Of a stretch of DNA of 64,000 nucleotides, positions 45,821 through 54,660 are shown one piece after another. The notes under the pieces were generated by a model that had not been told where the DNA came from, made no database searches, and saw nothing but the letters and a program-made list of their open reading frames with translations. Source of the DNA: Runella sp. MFBS21. GTDB taxonomy: Bacteria; Bacteroidota; Bacteroidia; Cytophagales; Spirosomataceae. Location: assembly GCF_029433105.1 (NCBI RefSeq), contig NZ_JARNTW010000001.1:620001-684000 (forward strand). Reading direction: 5' to 3'. How positions within the stretch are numbered: position 1 is the stretch's first letter; every line of letters begins with the position of its first letter. The position numbers were made by a program, and so were the translations under genes.

Positions 45821-47029
45821 ATGGTTCAGCACACTTTATCCCTACTCTTGCTCAAGATTGAGGCTCTGGTTACATCTTTTATTGGGGTTGGAAAATACTG
45901 GAAATTGAAAGTGACGGCATTGTCTTGTTTACTTGTATTAGTGTTTTCTTTACCCAATTATCAATATTTTTTTCAAAAAGACAATCCGTTGAATATTCCT
46001 TGGGATTATCTGCATGAAAAGGTAAAACAACCACTAGGAGAAAATAAATTGAAGCTAGGCACCAACGAACATAACAAGCAATATCGACTTACTCCTATTT
46101 TGATAGGAAGTATATACGATACTCCTCACAAAATGAGGATTGTAGCTTTTATGACTTTGATAGAACATCTTTTAGGAGCTGCTTTTTTTTATCTAGTACT
46201 GAGGATGGCTTACGAAATCACACAAGATAAGTTGTTGTCATCGTACTTCTGTATGGGTTTTAGCTTTTTGTTTGTAGGTAAAGACTTTTTTTGGGATTTA
46301 GCCTCGTGGCTGATTCCATTTGCCTACTTTTTTATTCTATTATCCATGGCTACGCGCAACGTTTGGATTGTGTTTTTGAGCCTTTCCTTAAGCTTTTGGT
46401 CAGATGAAAGGGCCCTTTTGTTTTCTCCTGTCCTATTCTTATGGTGGAAATTAACGGCTTCTGATAAGTTTGGCCGCCTGTCGGTGGGGTATTTAGTAAG
46501 TGTTGTGGGATATTTTGTGGTAAGATTCGTGCTATCCACTTATTATATCAAGGGAACCGATTCCTACAAACTACATCCACGAGAAACTGGGGCAGATTAC
46601 TTTTGGTGTTTGTATGAGCAATTTCACCACATACCACTCGGGTTGGTTTTGCCTTTTGAAGGATACTGGATTTTCATTCTTATGTTTGTGATTTACGCTT
46701 TCCACAGCCGTAATACCCCCAATTTTAAGTGGTTTTTGTTGGCATTTTTAACTTTCTTGGGAGCCGTAGTGGTATCATATAGTATATTGGATACAACCAA
46801 AAGTTTGTGTTTAGTATTTCCACTTTTGTTTATATCCCTAAAGCTACTTCAAGACAACGAAAGTCCCGCCTTTGTAAAAAATGTGGTGATAGGAGCTGTG
46901 GCCGTTTCCTTTTTATTTCCCACCTACTATTTCAAGGGAGATTATGCTTGGATGACCCCCATTTATTATGAGCCAGTCAAAGAGTCAATTGGTTGGTTAT
47001 TAAATACATTTGTTAACAAATTAAACTAA
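45821..47029 (+). CDS. hypothetical polytopic membrane protein inserted in the nuo operon
   Basis: Protein of 402 residues with about nine hydrophobic segments. No complex I motif is present. Features such as FWSDERALLFSPVLFLWW and IPWDYLHEKVKQPLG, as well as the overall layout, are more like the membrane proteins of the polysaccharide block at 38-42 kb than any respiratory subunit. It lies 67 bases after nuoL and 33 bases before nuoM on the same strand and would be co-transcribed. Function unknown; a glycosyltransferase-related role is only a suggestion. Confidence 0.6.
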   Translation: MVQHTLSLLLLKIEALVTSFIGVGKYWKLKVTALSCLLVLVFSLPNYQYFFQKDNPLNIPWDYLHEKVKQPLGENKLKLGTNEHNKQYRLTPILIGSIYDTPHKMRIVAFMTLIEHLLGAAFFYLVLRMAYEITQDKLLSSYFCMGFSFLFVGKDFFWDLASWLIPFAYFFILLSMATRNVWIVFLSLSLSFWSDERALLFSPVLFLWWKLTASDKFGRLSVGYLVSVVGYFVVRFVLSTYYIKGTDSYKLHPRETGADYFWCLYEQFHHIPLGLVLPFEGYWIFILMFVIYAFHSRNTPNFKWFLLAFLTFLGAVVVSYSILDTTKSLCLVFPLLFISLKLLQDNESPAFVKNVVIGAVAVSFLFPTYYFKGDYAWMTPIYYEPVKESIGWLLNTFVNKLN

Positions 47030-47062
47030 AGCGCTGAATATTTTAACGATATAGGTGAAATT

Positions 47063-48526
47063 ATGCTTACACTTACACTTATCCTGATTCCGTTGATTGC
47101 GGGCGTTGTTTCGTTAATCACTAAAAACAATAATGCCAAACAACTTGCCCTCGTAGGGGCGCTTGTAGAGTTGGTTTTGGCTATAGTGATTTTTACTAAG
47201 TTTGAACCGACAGCCACTCAGCAATTTGGCTTTAGTTATCCCTGGATTGCGTCGGCTGGAATTTCTTTTGCAGGAGCGATCGATGGTATTAGTTTATTAT
47301 TGGTAATGTTGACTGCGTTTTTGACCCCGCTGATTATTCTTTCTACTTTCAGACAACCTTACAAAAATGCTTCGGCTTTTTATGCGCTGATACTTTTCAT
47401 GCAGTCGGCTTTGATGGGGGTATTTACGGCTACTGATGCTTTTTTGTTTTATCTATTTTTTGAGGCGGCTTTGATTCCTGTTTATTTTTTGGCCGCAGTA
47501 TGGGGCGGAGAGAATCGTATCAAAGTCACTTTCAAGTTTTTTGTATATACCATCTTTGGAAGTTTGTTTATGCTAGTGGCGCTTGTGTATTTGTATTATC
47601 AAACTACCGCCTCTACTTCGCCAAACGGTCATACTTCCGACATCGCTTCGTTTTATAAATTGGCTCTAGATGCCCACAAACAAGGCTGGCTTTTTTGGGC
47701 GTTTTTTATTGCTTTTGCTATCAAAATGCCACTCTTTCCTTTTCATACTTGGCAACCTGATACTTATACCGAATCTCCCACACCAGCCACGATGCTATTG
47801 GCGGGTATCATGCTCAAAATGGGGATATACGGCGTGATTCGCTTCATTTTGCCAGTGGTGCCATTGGGCTTGGCAGATTGGGGTAAGACAGCGATTGTCC
47901 TCTCGGTCATCGGGATTGTGTATGGGTCGATTATCGCTATTCAGCAGCGCGATATGAAAAGACTCATCGCTTATTCTTCTTTTGGGCACGTGGGACTTAT
48001 GGCAGCAGGAGTATTTTCGCAAACATTGAGTGGGGTACAAGGTGCGTTGATTCAGATGTTGGCGCACGGAATCAATGTGGTAGGTTTGTTTTTTATTGTT
48101 GAAATTATCTTTTCTCGTACCAAAACACGCAATTTAGAACAGTTGGGAGGTATTACACAACGTACTCCTCATCTTACTGTATATTTCATGATATTGATGC
48201 TAGGTAGCGTAGCTCTGCCGCTCACCAATGGCTTTGTAGGAGAGTTTTTATTGTTGAAAGGTGTCTACGAATTTAATATTTGGCTCGGGGCGATTGCGGG
48301 TACTACTATTATCTTAGGAGCTGTGTATATGCTTCGTTTGTTTCAGAAATCAATGTTTGGTAATAAATCGACCTTTACGGAGCATTTTGCTGACTTATCG
48401 ATGAGTGAGCGTGCGGTACTTGTTCCGTTGATAGTAATGGTGTTTTGGATGGGATTGTATCCTAATACCTTTTTGAAATTGACAGAGCCCGCAGTAAGTA
48501 ATCTTTTGCAGATGATTCATTATTAG
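47063..48526 (+). CDS. nuoM: NADH-quinone oxidoreductase subunit M
   Basis: Antiporter-like subunit of complex I, 487 residues, 13-14 membrane segments. Conserved features are LFYLFFEAALIPVYFLAAVWGG (with the key Glu), KMPLFPFHTWQPDTYTESPTPATMLLAGIMLKMG and DMKRLIAYSSFGHVGLM. Full length. Confidence 0.97.
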   Translation: MLTLTLILIPLIAGVVSLITKNNNAKQLALVGALVELVLAIVIFTKFEPTATQQFGFSYPWIASAGISFAGAIDGISLLLVMLTAFLTPLIILSTFRQPYKNASAFYALILFMQSALMGVFTATDAFLFYLFFEAALIPVYFLAAVWGGENRIKVTFKFFVYTIFGSLFMLVALVYLYYQTTASTSPNGHTSDIASFYKLALDAHKQGWLFWAFFIAFAIKMPLFPFHTWQPDTYTESPTPATMLLAGIMLKMGIYGVIRFILPVVPLGLADWGKTAIVLSVIGIVYGSIIAIQQRDMKRLIAYSSFGHVGLMAAGVFSQTLSGVQGALIQMLAHGINVVGLFFIVEIIFSRTKTRNLEQLGGITQRTPHLTVYFMILMLGSVALPLTNGFVGEFLLLKGVYEFNIWLGAIAGTTIILGAVYMLRLFQKSMFGNKSTFTEHFADLSMSERAVLVPLIVMVFWMGLYPNTFLKLTEPAVSNLLQMIHY

Positions 48527-48589
48527 AGCAACAAGTGCTTGAAAAAAAATATGAGTAAATGTTAATCTTTAACAATTAACGAAAACAAA

Positions 48590-49984
48590 ATGCTTCCAAT
48601 CATACTTCTTTCTATACTAGGTCTTTTAGTTTTGTTTTTGGGTTTCCAAAAATCCAAAACTCTTTTATTACCTGCTACCCTTTTGGTATTGGTAGTAGTT
48701 TTGATAACCAATTTCCTCAACTGGAATGACGTGCCTTCGTTGTATTTTAAAGGTATGCTTTACGAAAACAAACTCACTATGGCTTTTTCGGGCATTGTGA
48801 TTTTATCGGCGTTTTTGATTGTAGCCTTGACACGTGGATTTGTAGATGACGAAAGTGCCCAACCTGCCGAGTACTATGCTTTAATGCTGTTTTCGTTGGT
48901 GGGTGCAATCATGATGATTGGTTTCGAGAACCTTATTATGTTGTTTGTAGGAGTGGAAATCTTGTCAGTATCGATGTATGTATTGACAGGCAGTGACAAA
49001 CGTAATTTGCGCTCAAATGAAGCGGCTCTCAAGTATTTTTTGATGGGTGCTTTTGCTACCGGTATTATGCTCTTTGGAATGGCGCTGCTTTATGGCGCTA
49101 CAGGTTCTTTCAATGTAACGGCGATTAAGTCTTATGTACTTACCAATGCTACACCGTCGATTATATTATATGCTGGCTTATTGATGTTGTTGATTGGAAT
49201 GCTTTTCAAAGTATCGGCGGCACCTTTCCACTTCTGGACTCCCGATGTATATGATGGGGCACCTACTATTTTTACGGCATTTATGTCAACGATTGTAAAA
49301 ACAGCGGGATTTGCTGCGATTTACCGTTTGCTTGCTGGGTCGTTTTCTGGTATTTATACCTTTTGGTGGGCTACTTTGGCGGGGATTACCATCCTTACAC
49401 TATTGGCTGGCAATGTCACCGCTGTATACCAGAAAAGCTTCAAACGCATGATGGCTTATTCAAGTATTTCTCATGCAGGCTATCTGTTGCTTAGTGTGAC
49501 GGCGCTCACTAGCCACTCCCAAAGTGCCATTGTGTTTTATTCACTAGCTTATTCGCTAGCTACTATTAGTGCTTTTGGAGTGCTGATGATTGTTGCTAAA
49601 GAAACAGGGGTACATTCTAACGAAAAATCCGAAAGCTTTGAGGCTTTCAATGGTTTAGGTAAGAAAAACCCGCTTTTGGCATTTGTGTTGACTGTATCTA
49701 TGTTGTCTTTGGCAGGGATTCCGCTTACAGCTGGTTTTTGGGGTAAATTCTTTATCTTCTCTAGTGCAGTAGACCGAGGTTTGACATGGATTCTGGTCAT
49801 AGCGGTATTGATGTCGACAGTAGGTATTTATTATTATTTCAGAGCTATTATTGCTGCTTACATGCGTGAAGGAGAGCTTGCTGCCATTAAAATATCTCCC
49901 TTTTATCGTCTAGTGCTGATTGTTACGACTGTTATCACGTTGGTATGTGGTCTCTTGCCCGATTTTTTGAAGGGTTTAGTATAG
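48590..49984 (+). CDS. nuoN: NADH-quinone oxidoreductase subunit N
   Basis: Third antiporter-like subunit of complex I, 464 residues. Signatures are MLFVGVEILSVSMYVLTG, AAPFHFWTPDVYDGAPTIFTAFMSTIVKTAGF and FKRMMAYSSISHAGYLLL. It ends the nuo group and is followed by a bidirectional terminator. Confidence 0.97.
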   Translation: MLPIILLSILGLLVLFLGFQKSKTLLLPATLLVLVVVLITNFLNWNDVPSLYFKGMLYENKLTMAFSGIVILSAFLIVALTRGFVDDESAQPAEYYALMLFSLVGAIMMIGFENLIMLFVGVEILSVSMYVLTGSDKRNLRSNEAALKYFLMGAFATGIMLFGMALLYGATGSFNVTAIKSYVLTNATPSIILYAGLLMLLIGMLFKVSAAPFHFWTPDVYDGAPTIFTAFMSTIVKTAGFAAIYRLLAGSFSGIYTFWWATLAGITILTLLAGNVTAVYQKSFKRMMAYSSISHAGYLLLSVTALTSHSQSAIVFYSLAYSLATISAFGVLMIVAKETGVHSNEKSESFEAFNGLGKKNPLLAFVLTVSMLSLAGIPLTAGFWGKFFIFSSAVDRGLTWILVIAVLMSTVGIYYYFRAIIAAYMREGELAAIKISPFYRLVLIVTTVITLVCGLLPDFLKGLV

Positions 49985-50010
49985 TATCAGATAGTATAGT
50001 TATATCAACA

Positions 50011-50042
50011 AAAAGCGGAAGCATTCATTAGCTTCCGCTTTT
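50011..50042. terminator. bidirectional terminator between nuoN and the RiPP locus
   Basis: Arms AAAAGCGGAAGC (50011-50022) and GCTTCCGCTTTT (50031-50042) with an 8-base loop; T-runs follow on both strands. It ends the nuo transcript on the plus strand. On the minus strand it overlaps the last codons of the receiver-like gene and ends the RiPP transcript. Confidence 0.92.
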
Positions 50043-50405
50043 TGCGTTTCTTACTTTTTCGATGCCTTCTAAAAATCGGCTATATGAGAAGGGTTTGTGA
50101 AGCCAATCTACGTATTGAAAAGGGACTTCTTTTAGCATTTCTTCAAACAGCGCTGAGGTGATGATAACGTTTGAATGGTACTTAACAATAGGAAGTAAAA
50201 TCGGGGCCACTACAATCGGTGTTGCTCTTACTTCCCAAAAAAGAATATCAGGATTTTGTTTTTCTAAAAACACATGAACATCGTCTTGCGAACCGCAGGT
50301 CCAGGCCAATGCTAGACCCTCGGTTCGGCGGATAAAAAAATCCATTAGAGCAGCGGCGGGTGGTTCAAACTCAATCACCCCGCAAGACAAAATTGGCAAG
50401 GTCAT
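50028..50405 (-). CDS. stand-alone degenerate receiver (LytTR-type response regulator receiver-like) protein
   Basis: Protein of 125 residues that matches a response-regulator receiver domain and nothing else. The acidic pair near the N-terminus is altered (VIEFEPPA for the usual DDEP), the phospho-acceptor Asp in the PDLIFLD-type segment is Glu58 (NPDILFWEV), while Ser84 and the conserved Lys104 (WLHKPFS) remain. There is no LytTR DNA-binding domain. The ATG directly follows the stop of the hydroxylase gene. It may act as a constitutively active-like or phosphorylation-independent partner in regulation or peptide handling. Confidence 0.72.
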   Translation of the reverse strand: MTLPILSCGVIEFEPPAAALMDFFIRRTEGLALAWTCGSQDDVHVFLEKQNPDILFWEVRATPIVVAPILLPIVKYHSNVIITSALFEEMLKEVPFQYVDWLHKPFSYSRFLEGIEKVRNAKSGS

Positions 50406-51416
50406 TCAAGGTACAGCAGGTTGATTTCTTACCCAAATATTGCAACCGTATTTGGTGCCATTCGCAACGGGGAGGCCTGCGTGGGCAGATTGGAGCAATA
50501 TCGACTGGTCGATACGATTCAAAAAATATAAGGCACGTCCTTTTTGAGGTTCTACTTTTAAATTAAGTTCAGGAAAAAATGTCTCGCCACCACTAAAATC
50601 ATCATTTAGATATACCAACATGGTATGAATACGGTGATTGGAGGCTCCCGCATCAAAATGTGGCTTAAATTGCTGCCCTTTGCTGTATTTGACACATTGA
50701 AGGTTTTCAATAAAATTGACTGGCACGTTTAGTAAATCGCTCACTTTTTGCAATATCGCTTTAAATTGCGGATTTTGACGCTCTCTAATACCCGCCGAAT
50801 AACTCGTGCGGTCGGCAGAGACGTAGCTTTCGTTGGCATATGCTTCTACTTCACTTCTTACAAATAGATTTTTTTCTTCGCAATATTGAATAATATAATC
50901 GCAGGTATCATCACTCAAAAAATGGTCGTAAGTGCGAATGTGATTTTGGAGATAATTTTTCCGTAGTAGACTTTCTGTGTCTTCTTCAGCTATGCCATGT
51001 ATTGAGTCTAAAGAATGAGGCACGGCCCGCAAAAGTGCTCCACTCCATTTGGTGGCAAATTGGTCAAGTGGTTCGACGGTTTCACCCCCATAGGGCGAGA
51101 AATAAGAGACGAACCCCTCGGAGATTGCTGTAATGATGATAAAATACTGGTCGTTTTCAAAACCCTTTAAAAAAGATAAGAGAGGGAAGTGAAGCTGTTC
51201 TAGAGAAGCCAAGGAAACCTTAAACATTTTAGTAGAACAGTTCCAATGTTGTAGTAAAAGATTGATGTCGTTTAAAGAAACAATGGGATAACGTGGTAGT
51301 TTTTGTACAGCCTCACGAATAAGTGCTTGGTTGGAATAAGGAATTATTCTTTTCACAAATTCTTGAATAAGAAGTACATTAGGACACTGTAGCGGAGTGA
51401 TGACGGTCGTTTCCAT
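50406..51416 (-). CDS. 2OG-Fe(II) prolyl-4-hydroxylase-like enzyme with degenerate C39-like N-terminal domain
   Basis: Protein of 336 residues. Residues about 160-332 are a 2-oxoglutarate/Fe(II) dioxygenase of the P4H type, with iron ligands His253 and Asp255 (KPHFDAG) and His312 (SAHAGLPV), and Lys322 for 2-oxoglutarate. Residues about 15-132 follow the pattern of a C39 peptidase-like domain (LPRYPIVSLNDI, FPLLSFLKGFENDQYF, EPLDQFATKWSGALL) but lack a catalytic Cys at the usual place and have Tyr91 and no His there. This could recognise GG-type leaders and present the core for hydroxylation. The link is inferred from location and pattern. Confidence 0.75.
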   Translation of the reverse strand: METTVITPLQCPNVLLIQEFVKRIIPYSNQALIREAVQKLPRYPIVSLNDINLLLQHWNCSTKMFKVSLASLEQLHFPLLSFLKGFENDQYFIIITAISEGFVSYFSPYGGETVEPLDQFATKWSGALLRAVPHSLDSIHGIAEEDTESLLRKNYLQNHIRTYDHFLSDDTCDYIIQYCEEKNLFVRSEVEAYANESYVSADRTSYSAGIRERQNPQFKAILQKVSDLLNVPVNFIENLQCVKYSKGQQFKPHFDAGASNHRIHTMLVYLNDDFSGGETFFPELNLKVEPQKGRALYFLNRIDQSILLQSAHAGLPVANGTKYGCNIWVRNQPAVP

Positions 51417-51436
51417 ATCAAAAAAATGGTTAAAGG

Positions 51437-53875
51437 TTAGCGAGTTCTGCTTTCTTCTTCGGCGCTACCGTTGGCGCGGTTTTTACGTTTGAAGGCCGAT
51501 TTGCCAAATTTGTAAGTAAGACGTACACCAAAGTTTTGCACATTACGGGTCTGTAAAGTGTTGACATCTACATTCAAAAACTGTCCATAAAAAGCTTCGC
51601 GATAGGTATTGAAGAGGTCATTGAAATTGAGCTGGGCGGTGAGTTTGTTGGCCCAAAAACTTTTTTGAACCCCCACCGAAACTACCCCATAGCTTTTGAC
51701 GCGATAAAACTGATCGGCTGAAGGACCTTGGTAGTAATAGCTCAGCTCGATAGTGCAATTGTTTTTGAGAGAGAAATACTGGCCGCCTCCGTAGTAGTAA
51801 GTCCAGATTCGATTGTCGAATTGTCCCGTCAGAAAACTTGATGCTACCTGACGGTGCATGATAAGTAGGTTGTTTTGTAGAGACCAAAACTTTGTTATTT
51901 TGACTGGTAAAGATAAGTCAATATTAAACACATTTTGCGTGTTGAGATTGACACGTGTATAACGAATGATCTTGGTGGCGTCATCTTGAATGGGCATTTG
52001 CACAATGATGTCCGTATCATGCACATAGCTTAGACCCGCATTGAAGTTTTTGAAGCTATAGCTCAATTCGGCTGTGTTGCGCATGGTAGGCAACAAAAAT
52101 GGATTGCCTTCGATATAGGTGAAAGGGTCGGTATAAAAAGTAAAGGGGTTGAGATCCGAAAATGAAGGTCGGGTGAGTTTGCGGGCATATCCTAAGCTGA
52201 TATTTTGGTTGTCGTCGAGGCGGTAACTGGCCTGAAAGCTAGGGAGCCAGCGTAAATAAGAGCGATCTACGACCGACGCAAGTGTGAGAGAATTGCCACG
52301 GGTTTGGGTATGTTCGAGGCGTAAACCTGCTTCAACAGTAAATTTTTTCCATTCTTTTCCCAAAATAACGTAGGCGGCTGAAATCTGCTCGTTGTAGCGA
52401 AAACGATTGCTTTTGGAAGCATCATATCCCCAGCCCCCTAGCGAAAGCGTATCATAGCGTAGGGCATCGTCACTATTTACCCAACTAAATTTGGTTCCAG
52501 CGGCCAACTGAAGTGTTTTGGACAAGGGGTGCGTATAATCAGCACGAATCGAACGAATACTTAACTCCGATGTACCATCGCCCATTAGACGAGAAGTGGA
52601 TATGACAGTGGAGTTATCGTTGTTGAGAAAGCGGTTTTGAATGTCCTGATTTTCGGTGCGTGAGTATTTGCCATAATCCAAATCAATGGTTAATTGATTG
52701 TTTTTAGGGCTGAGCGTACCTCGATAATTGAGATTGAGAGAGCGGGTAGGCCCTTTGATGGTATTTTGATTGAGGGTCTGGATGTTTTGTCGTGCAGTGA
52801 TGATGTTTTGGGCATAAGTATCAAGATGGGTCAAGTTGTCACTCAAATCGGTGCGATTTCTAAATACCCCTTTTGCAATAACTCCAATAGTATTTTTAGG
52901 GTTGATTTGATAATCAGCTCCTACGCGATAAGTGACTGGCTTTGAATCATAGTGAATGAAAGCATTGGGCGTCATAAGAGTATAGTTGTTTCCTTGCCCG
53001 ATGCGTCGAAAACCAGACATATTCAAAAAGTCGTTGTCGTTTCGGTGGCTTACTACTCCAAAATACGTCCACTGGCGTGTTTTATAAGTGGCACTTAGGC
53101 CAGTTTCGTAGCCACTAAATTGTCGATTTTGATTGAAGCCCCCGTAAGCTATGCCAGTCCAACCCAGGTTTTTGTCACGTTTGAGTTTGATATTGATAAC
53201 CGCTCTTATTTCACCTTCAAATCTTGCACTGGCGTTGGAGACGATTTCTACTTTTTCGATGTCAGAGGCGGGAATATTCCTTAGTTCTTCGGCACTAAGT
53301 GGCTGAGGACGCCCGTCGAGCATTACCAAAGGTGCGTACAAACCTTTGATGCTAATTCCTCCACTGGGGTCAACGATAAGGCTAGGAGAGCGTTTTAGAA
53401 CATCGATAGCATTGGTAGATGTTTTGAAAACGGCGCTGTTGGCTACATTTACAATCAATTTTCCGTACTCACGTTCGAGCAATGGACGCTCGCCTTTTAC
53501 CACCACCTCTTGTAAATTTCGGGCTTCAGATTCAAGAATGAATTCGCCTATTGATAAAGAAGGAGAACCATTTTTTACTTCCAAAATAGAAGAAATAAAA
53601 GCTTTGGAACCCATGTTGGAGATCTTTACAAAATATTGACCTGAGCGAATCCCTACCAATTCAAAGGTGCCTGTAGTGTCAGTAATAGCTCCTTTGATAA
53701 AACTAGAATCAGCGGCTAGTAGCATGACAGTCGCAAATTCAATAGCATGACGTTTGTCGTCAAAAACCTTTCCTGTCAAAGTCGTGCTTGACGAATCGGC
53801 AAGTACTTGTGCCTGGGCCAATATCCGCCCTGCTAGTACCATAAAAACAAGAATGATTAGCTTTTTCATACCCAT
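51437..53875 (-). CDS. TonB-dependent-receptor-like outer-membrane barrel of RiPP locus
   Basis: Outer-membrane protein of 812 residues. Signal peptide (MGMKKLIILVFMVLAGRILAQAQ), a carboxypeptidase-regulatory-like domain (TLTGKVFDDKRHAIEFATVML), a plug-like segment (LQEVVVKGERPLLEREYGKLIVNV, IDVLKRSPSLIVDPSGGI) and a large barrel ending in RKNRANG-type tail. It belongs to the outer-membrane beta-barrel family found with peptide exporters and receptors rather than to SusC. The position between the adaptor and hydroxylase suggests that it carries the peptide across, or takes it up from, the outer membrane. Confidence 0.85.
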   Translation of the reverse strand: MGMKKLIILVFMVLAGRILAQAQVLADSSSTTLTGKVFDDKRHAIEFATVMLLAADSSFIKGAITDTTGTFELVGIRSGQYFVKISNMGSKAFISSILEVKNGSPSLSIGEFILESEARNLQEVVVKGERPLLEREYGKLIVNVANSAVFKTSTNAIDVLKRSPSLIVDPSGGISIKGLYAPLVMLDGRPQPLSAEELRNIPASDIEKVEIVSNASARFEGEIRAVINIKLKRDKNLGWTGIAYGGFNQNRQFSGYETGLSATYKTRQWTYFGVVSHRNDNDFLNMSGFRRIGQGNNYTLMTPNAFIHYDSKPVTYRVGADYQINPKNTIGVIAKGVFRNRTDLSDNLTHLDTYAQNIITARQNIQTLNQNTIKGPTRSLNLNYRGTLSPKNNQLTIDLDYGKYSRTENQDIQNRFLNNDNSTVISTSRLMGDGTSELSIRSIRADYTHPLSKTLQLAAGTKFSWVNSDDALRYDTLSLGGWGYDASKSNRFRYNEQISAAYVILGKEWKKFTVEAGLRLEHTQTRGNSLTLASVVDRSYLRWLPSFQASYRLDDNQNISLGYARKLTRPSFSDLNPFTFYTDPFTYIEGNPFLLPTMRNTAELSYSFKNFNAGLSYVHDTDIIVQMPIQDDATKIIRYTRVNLNTQNVFNIDLSLPVKITKFWSLQNNLLIMHRQVASSFLTGQFDNRIWTYYYGGGQYFSLKNNCTIELSYYYQGPSADQFYRVKSYGVVSVGVQKSFWANKLTAQLNFNDLFNTYREAFYGQFLNVDVNTLQTRNVQNFGVRLTYKFGKSAFKRKNRANGSAEEESRTR

Positions 53876-53910
53876 GTGAGAGTTGAATGATTGATAAAAA
53901 ATCTAAGAAG

Positions 53911-54636
53911 CTAGATGATTGACTTGAAAATGCGACTGAGAAGCCGCTCGTCATCAAGCATAATTTCGGCTGTTCCTTGCAACAAAGGCTGGATTGGGAG
54001 TTTGTTGCCAGTATTGGTAACAAGACCATTGCTAAGGGTGACATTGGCACGGTAATGATTATCAAGAGATACCGGTACTACCCCTGAGACATATCCTTCC
54101 AAAAAACCATACTGATTGTCGGGATAAGGATCGAGTTTGATAAGTACTCTTTGCCCTTTTTTCACTCGTCCAGCTCCTTTGATGGGGAGTTTGAGCTGTA
54201 CTTCGTAAGACGTCACCGTCGGTACTACCAGAAGCATAAAAGCTTTGGGATTGTTTTCGACTCCTTTGATGAGATAAGTTTTTCCCGAAACACGCGCCCG
54301 GACAGGCTTGGTAGTTTTGTGAGCCGCATCAATTTCAGACACCAAAGTGTCGCCTACTTTAACTCGTTGGCTGTCTCCCACATGAGTACGATAAGTGACG
54401 AGAGGGTCTGTGATGTACCAAATGATTTTTTGGGGTTGATCTTTGGCATTGATGAGGGCTTGGGCGTTGAGGCTGTCAGGGTAGCGAATAGTGTGCGAGA
54501 CGAGCACCAAAATGGCGATAACCCCTGCTAAGATTGTAATCCCCCATCTAATGATCCAATGAGGTACATGACCGATGATTTCTTGCAGTTCGCCGCTATG
54601 AAGCTCATAGCGATTATGAATATCTGACTGTGGCAT
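53911..54636 (-). CDS. short HlyD-family membrane-fusion adaptor
   Basis: Protein of 241 residues with one membrane segment (WGITILAGVIAILVLVSHT, about 29-47). Two lipoyl-like half motifs (VKVGDTLVSEID and VKKGQRVLIKLDPYP) flank a short region, and no long coiled-coil hairpin is present, unlike typical 400-residue HlyD proteins. It is 24 bases downstream of the ABC exporter gene and probably forms the periplasmic sleeve of that exporter. Lack of the hairpin implies a different contact to the outer membrane. Confidence 0.8.
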   Translation of the reverse strand: MPQSDIHNRYELHSGELQEIIGHVPHWIIRWGITILAGVIAILVLVSHTIRYPDSLNAQALINAKDQPQKIIWYITDPLVTYRTHVGDSQRVKVGDTLVSEIDAAHKTTKPVRARVSGKTYLIKGVENNPKAFMLLVVPTVTSYEVQLKLPIKGAGRVKKGQRVLIKLDPYPDNQYGFLEGYVSGVVPVSLDNHYRANVTLSNGLVTNTGNKLPIQPLLQGTAEIMLDDERLLSRIFKSII

Positions 54637-54660
54637 AGTAATAGTGCGTTTGGAGGCTGA

